In this document: positions 5,347-6,392 of the stretch, one piece after another | How positions within the stretch are numbered: position 1 is the stretch's first letter | How the letters are laid out: every line of letters begins with the position of its first letter | Source of the DNA: Acidothermales bacterium | GTDB lineage: Bacteria > Actinomycetota > Actinomycetes > Streptosporangiales > WHST01 | Assembly (NCBI GenBank): GCA_017354575.1 | Contig: JAFMQP010000242.1 | Location: forward strand, 1-6,392 | Length of the DNA: 6,392 nt | Direction of reading: 5' to 3' | Notes under the pieces: generated by a model | Told to the model about the DNA's origin: nothing | What the model saw: only the letters and a program-made list of their open reading frames with translations | The model's database searches: none | Translations under genes and position numbers: made by a program

Positions 5347-5991
5347 ATGGACATGCGGGCCTGGCTGACGGAGCTGTCCGACGGACCGGTCGGACTGCGG
5401 CCCCTGCGTGTCCGCGACGCCAGGGCGTGGCGTGAGGTGCGCATCCGCAACGACGCCTGGCTGTCGCCGTGGGAGGCGACGTTGCCGGGCGGTCCCGTCC
5501 TCGACGCGGGCACCGGCGGGTACTCCGCGCTGGCCAGGGCGCTGCTGCGCGAGACCAAGCACGGCCAGTCGCTGCCGTGGGTGGTCACCTACGACGGGGA
5601 GTTCGCCGGGCAGCTGACGATCGGCGGCATCGTCTGGGGTTCCGCGTGCGGCGGCCAGGCCGGCTACTGGGTGGACGAGCGGTTCGCGGGCCGCGGCGTC
5701 ATCCCGACCGCGCTCGCCCTCGCCGTCGACCACTCGTTCCGTTCGGTCGGGCTGCACCGGATCGAGGCGAACATCCGGCCGGAGAACACGAAGAGCCGGC
5801 GCGTGGTCGAGAAGCTCGGCTTCCGCGAGGAGGGGCTGCGGCGCCGGTACCTGCACATCAACGGCCGCTGGTGCGACCATCTCTGCTACGCGATCACCGT
5901 CGAGGACGCGCCGAACGGCATCCTCGGCCGCTGGCACAGCGTCCAGGCGCAGCTCCCCGCGCACCGCGGTGAGCCGCAAAACGGACACTAG
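5347..5991 (+). CDS. rimJ: RimJ-type GNAT N-acetyltransferase (214 aa)
   Basis: A GNAT acetyltransferase of the RimJ/RimL group, by name protein N-terminal acetyltransferases, though the substrate of the actinobacterial member at this locus is not known to me. The N-terminal half GPVGLRPLRVRDARAWREVR (13-32) is the beta-1/alpha-1 region. Motif A is at 105-123 (AGYWVDERFAGRGVIPTAL), with Ala in place of the first Arg of RGRG; motif B is at 140-161 (EANIRPENTKSRRVVEKLGF). LHINGRWCDHLCYAI (169-183) is the characteristic closing strand of RimJ proteins. The ATG at 5347 has TAGGA 9 bases upstream, usable as a weak ribosome binding site or as a -10; Met at 5353 is an alternative. The frame stays open far upstream through moaC, but that stretch is arginine-rich shadow. 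It occupies the same slot as rimJ (Rv0995) in mycobacteria. Confidence 0.92.
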   Translation: MDMRAWLTELSDGPVGLRPLRVRDARAWREVRIRNDAWLSPWEATLPGGPVLDAGTGGYSALARALLRETKHGQSLPWVVTYDGEFAGQLTIGGIVWGSACGGQAGYWVDERFAGRGVIPTALALAVDHSFRSVGLHRIEANIRPENTKSRRVVEKLGFREEGLRRRYLHINGRWCDHLCYAITVEDAPNGILGRWHSVQAQLPAHRGEPQNGH

Positions 5992-6029
5992 TCACACTGG
6001 CAACTTCCGACACACCGGCACGAATGCAT

Positions 6030-6045
6030 GGCCGCCGCGACGGCC
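6030..6045 (+). terminator. Weak hairpin downstream of rimJ
   Basis: GGCCG and CGGCC pair around a 6-base loop about 40 bases after the rimJ stop, without a T-tract. It lies directly before the candidate sepX promoter, where an operon end would be sensible. The support is only position plus a 5-bp stem. Confidence 0.2.
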
Positions 6046-6050
6046 GGCCC

Positions 6051-6056
6051 TAACCT
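6051..6056 (+). promoter_or_regulatory. Candidate promoter (-10 TAACCT) for the sepX/glpR transcript
   Basis: In the 162-bp gap after rimJ, TAACCT fits the TAnnnT -10 pattern and ends 6 bases before the GTG at 6063. No convincing -35 is seen. A second TAnnnT, TACCTT at 6077-6082, is an alternative that would give a leader of about 65 bases before the ATG at 6154. Together they suggest that sepX/glpR can be expressed separately from the galU-rimJ operon. Confidence 0.35.
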
Positions 6057-6062
6057 GCCGTT

Positions 6063-6152
6063 GTGACCGGATGCCTTACCTTCCCCACCGGGCGGCCGGC
6101 GAGCACCGCGGTGCCGTCGGCGGACCCGGCCACGACGGCACCGGGACGCTGA
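6063..6152 (+). CDS. Possible leaderless 29-codon upstream ORF
   Basis: GTG at 6063 begins 6 bases after the candidate -10 TAACCT and opens a 29-codon frame starting MTGCLTFPTG and rich in Ala, Pro and Thr. Its TGA (6150-6152) is one base before the ATG of sepX/glpR at 6154, an arrangement that would allow coupled translation. 25 of 29 third positions are G or C, as in the real genes nearby, but stops are rare in GC-rich DNA so a frame this short can arise by chance. There is no ribosome binding site, so expression would need a leaderless transcript. I recognise no homologue; the peptide may be a regulatory leader or not made at all. Confidence 0.3.
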   Translation: MTGCLTFPTGRPASTAVPSADPATTAPGR

Positions 6153-6153
6153 C

Positions 6154-6392
6154 ATGGGCGGCGCGATCATCTACGTGGTCATCATCGCGGTGTGGGGTGT
6201 CGTCCTGGTCCCGCGCTGGCTGCGCAAGCACGACGCCTCCACGCCGGCGGACGGGGCCACGCACGTCGAGCCGGAGAACGCCCCGGGACGCGTACTCGCC
6301 CGCCGCCGGCGACGTCAGGCCGACGCCGCCGCGCCCACCGAGGCGACGGACGCCGCGGACGCCGCAGTCGAGCGGCCGGCCGCCGCCGCGCG
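6154..6392 (+). CDS. sepX: Divisome membrane protein SepX/GlpR, N-terminal part (3' partial)
   Basis: The frame opens at ATG 6154, with GGGA 7 bases upstream, and stays open to the window end: 79 codons are visible. Residues 4-20 (AIIYVVIIAVWGVVLVP) form one hydrophobic membrane segment, followed at once by the basic RWLRKHD (21-27), which puts the following part in the cytoplasm. Then comes a low-complexity charged, Ala/Pro-rich region with a basic patch LARRRRRQ (48-55). The N-terminus resembles Streptomyces SepX (hydrophobic stretch, then LVPxWLRRxDE as I recall it), and the position after moeA and rimJ equals that of mycobacterial Rv0996. SepX supports FtsZ-dependent division in Streptomyces; its corynebacterial counterpart GlpR is the membrane receptor for Glp. 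The call rests on the short N-terminus plus synteny. It probably has its own promoter in the upstream gap. Confidence 0.72.
   Translation, partial: MGGAIIYVVIIAVWGVVLVPRWLRKHDASTPADGATHVEPENAPGRVLARRRRRQADAAAPTEATDAADAAVERPAAAA

Noticed and set aside
5990..6006. AGTCAC...ACTT after rimJ as a BldD-like operator
   Set aside because: The half-sites do not match the expected inverted arrangement closely and no second copy is present.
6071..6392. Open frame from ATG 6071 in another frame across the sepX start
   Set aside because: Its translation is Arg/Ser/Pro low-complexity, while the frame from 6154 has a clear membrane segment followed by basic residues.

Overview
This window looks like chromosomal DNA from a GC-rich actinobacterium. 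Codon third positions are strongly G/C, GTG starts are common, several candidate promoters carry TAnnnT -10 boxes that suggest leaderless transcripts, and a 13E12/DUF222-type HNH protein tail sits at the left edge. The order galU - moeA(glp) - moaC - rimJ - sepX/glpR matches a conserved actinobacterial locus (compare Rv0993-Rv0996 of M. tuberculosis). I cannot name the genus from sequence alone; a Propionibacteriales- or Jiangellales-like organism is only a guess.

Left part (1-2513) looks like an accessory flank. It holds the C-terminal tail of an HNH-endonuclease-like protein whose central DH motif is missing, a GNAT acetyltransferase on +, a second RimJ/RimL-type GNAT on - (convergent, 12 bp apart), and a full-length 394-residue 4-hydroxybenzoate 3-monooxygenase (pobA) on -. 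Short hairpins lie between the convergent genes and after pobA. No pca genes or pob regulator are visible next to pobA.

Between pobA and galU lies a compact divergent intergenic region (2514-2608). It carries an 8-bp inverted repeat that places a TACCGT box facing each gene; the galU-side box lies about 7 bp before a GTG, so galU may be leaderless.

Right part (2609-6392) is a tight + strand cluster. galU makes UDP-glucose for envelope glycans. moeA/glp inserts molybdate into molybdopterin and, in Corynebacteriales, its orthologue Glp also joins the FtsZ divisome. moaC performs an early molybdopterin step. rimJ is a GNAT acetyltransferase. After a 162-bp gap comes the start of a membrane protein that I read as divisome protein SepX/GlpR, cut by the window end. 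Gaps of 44, 19 and 17 bp from galU to rimJ suggest one operon; sepX/glpR appears to have its own promoter and possibly a 29-codon leaderless upstream ORF.

The most interesting content is the physical linkage of the gephyrin-like Glp with its putative membrane receptor SepX/GlpR, plus the possible coupled uORF before the latter. Nothing in the window looks like a wholly new system.
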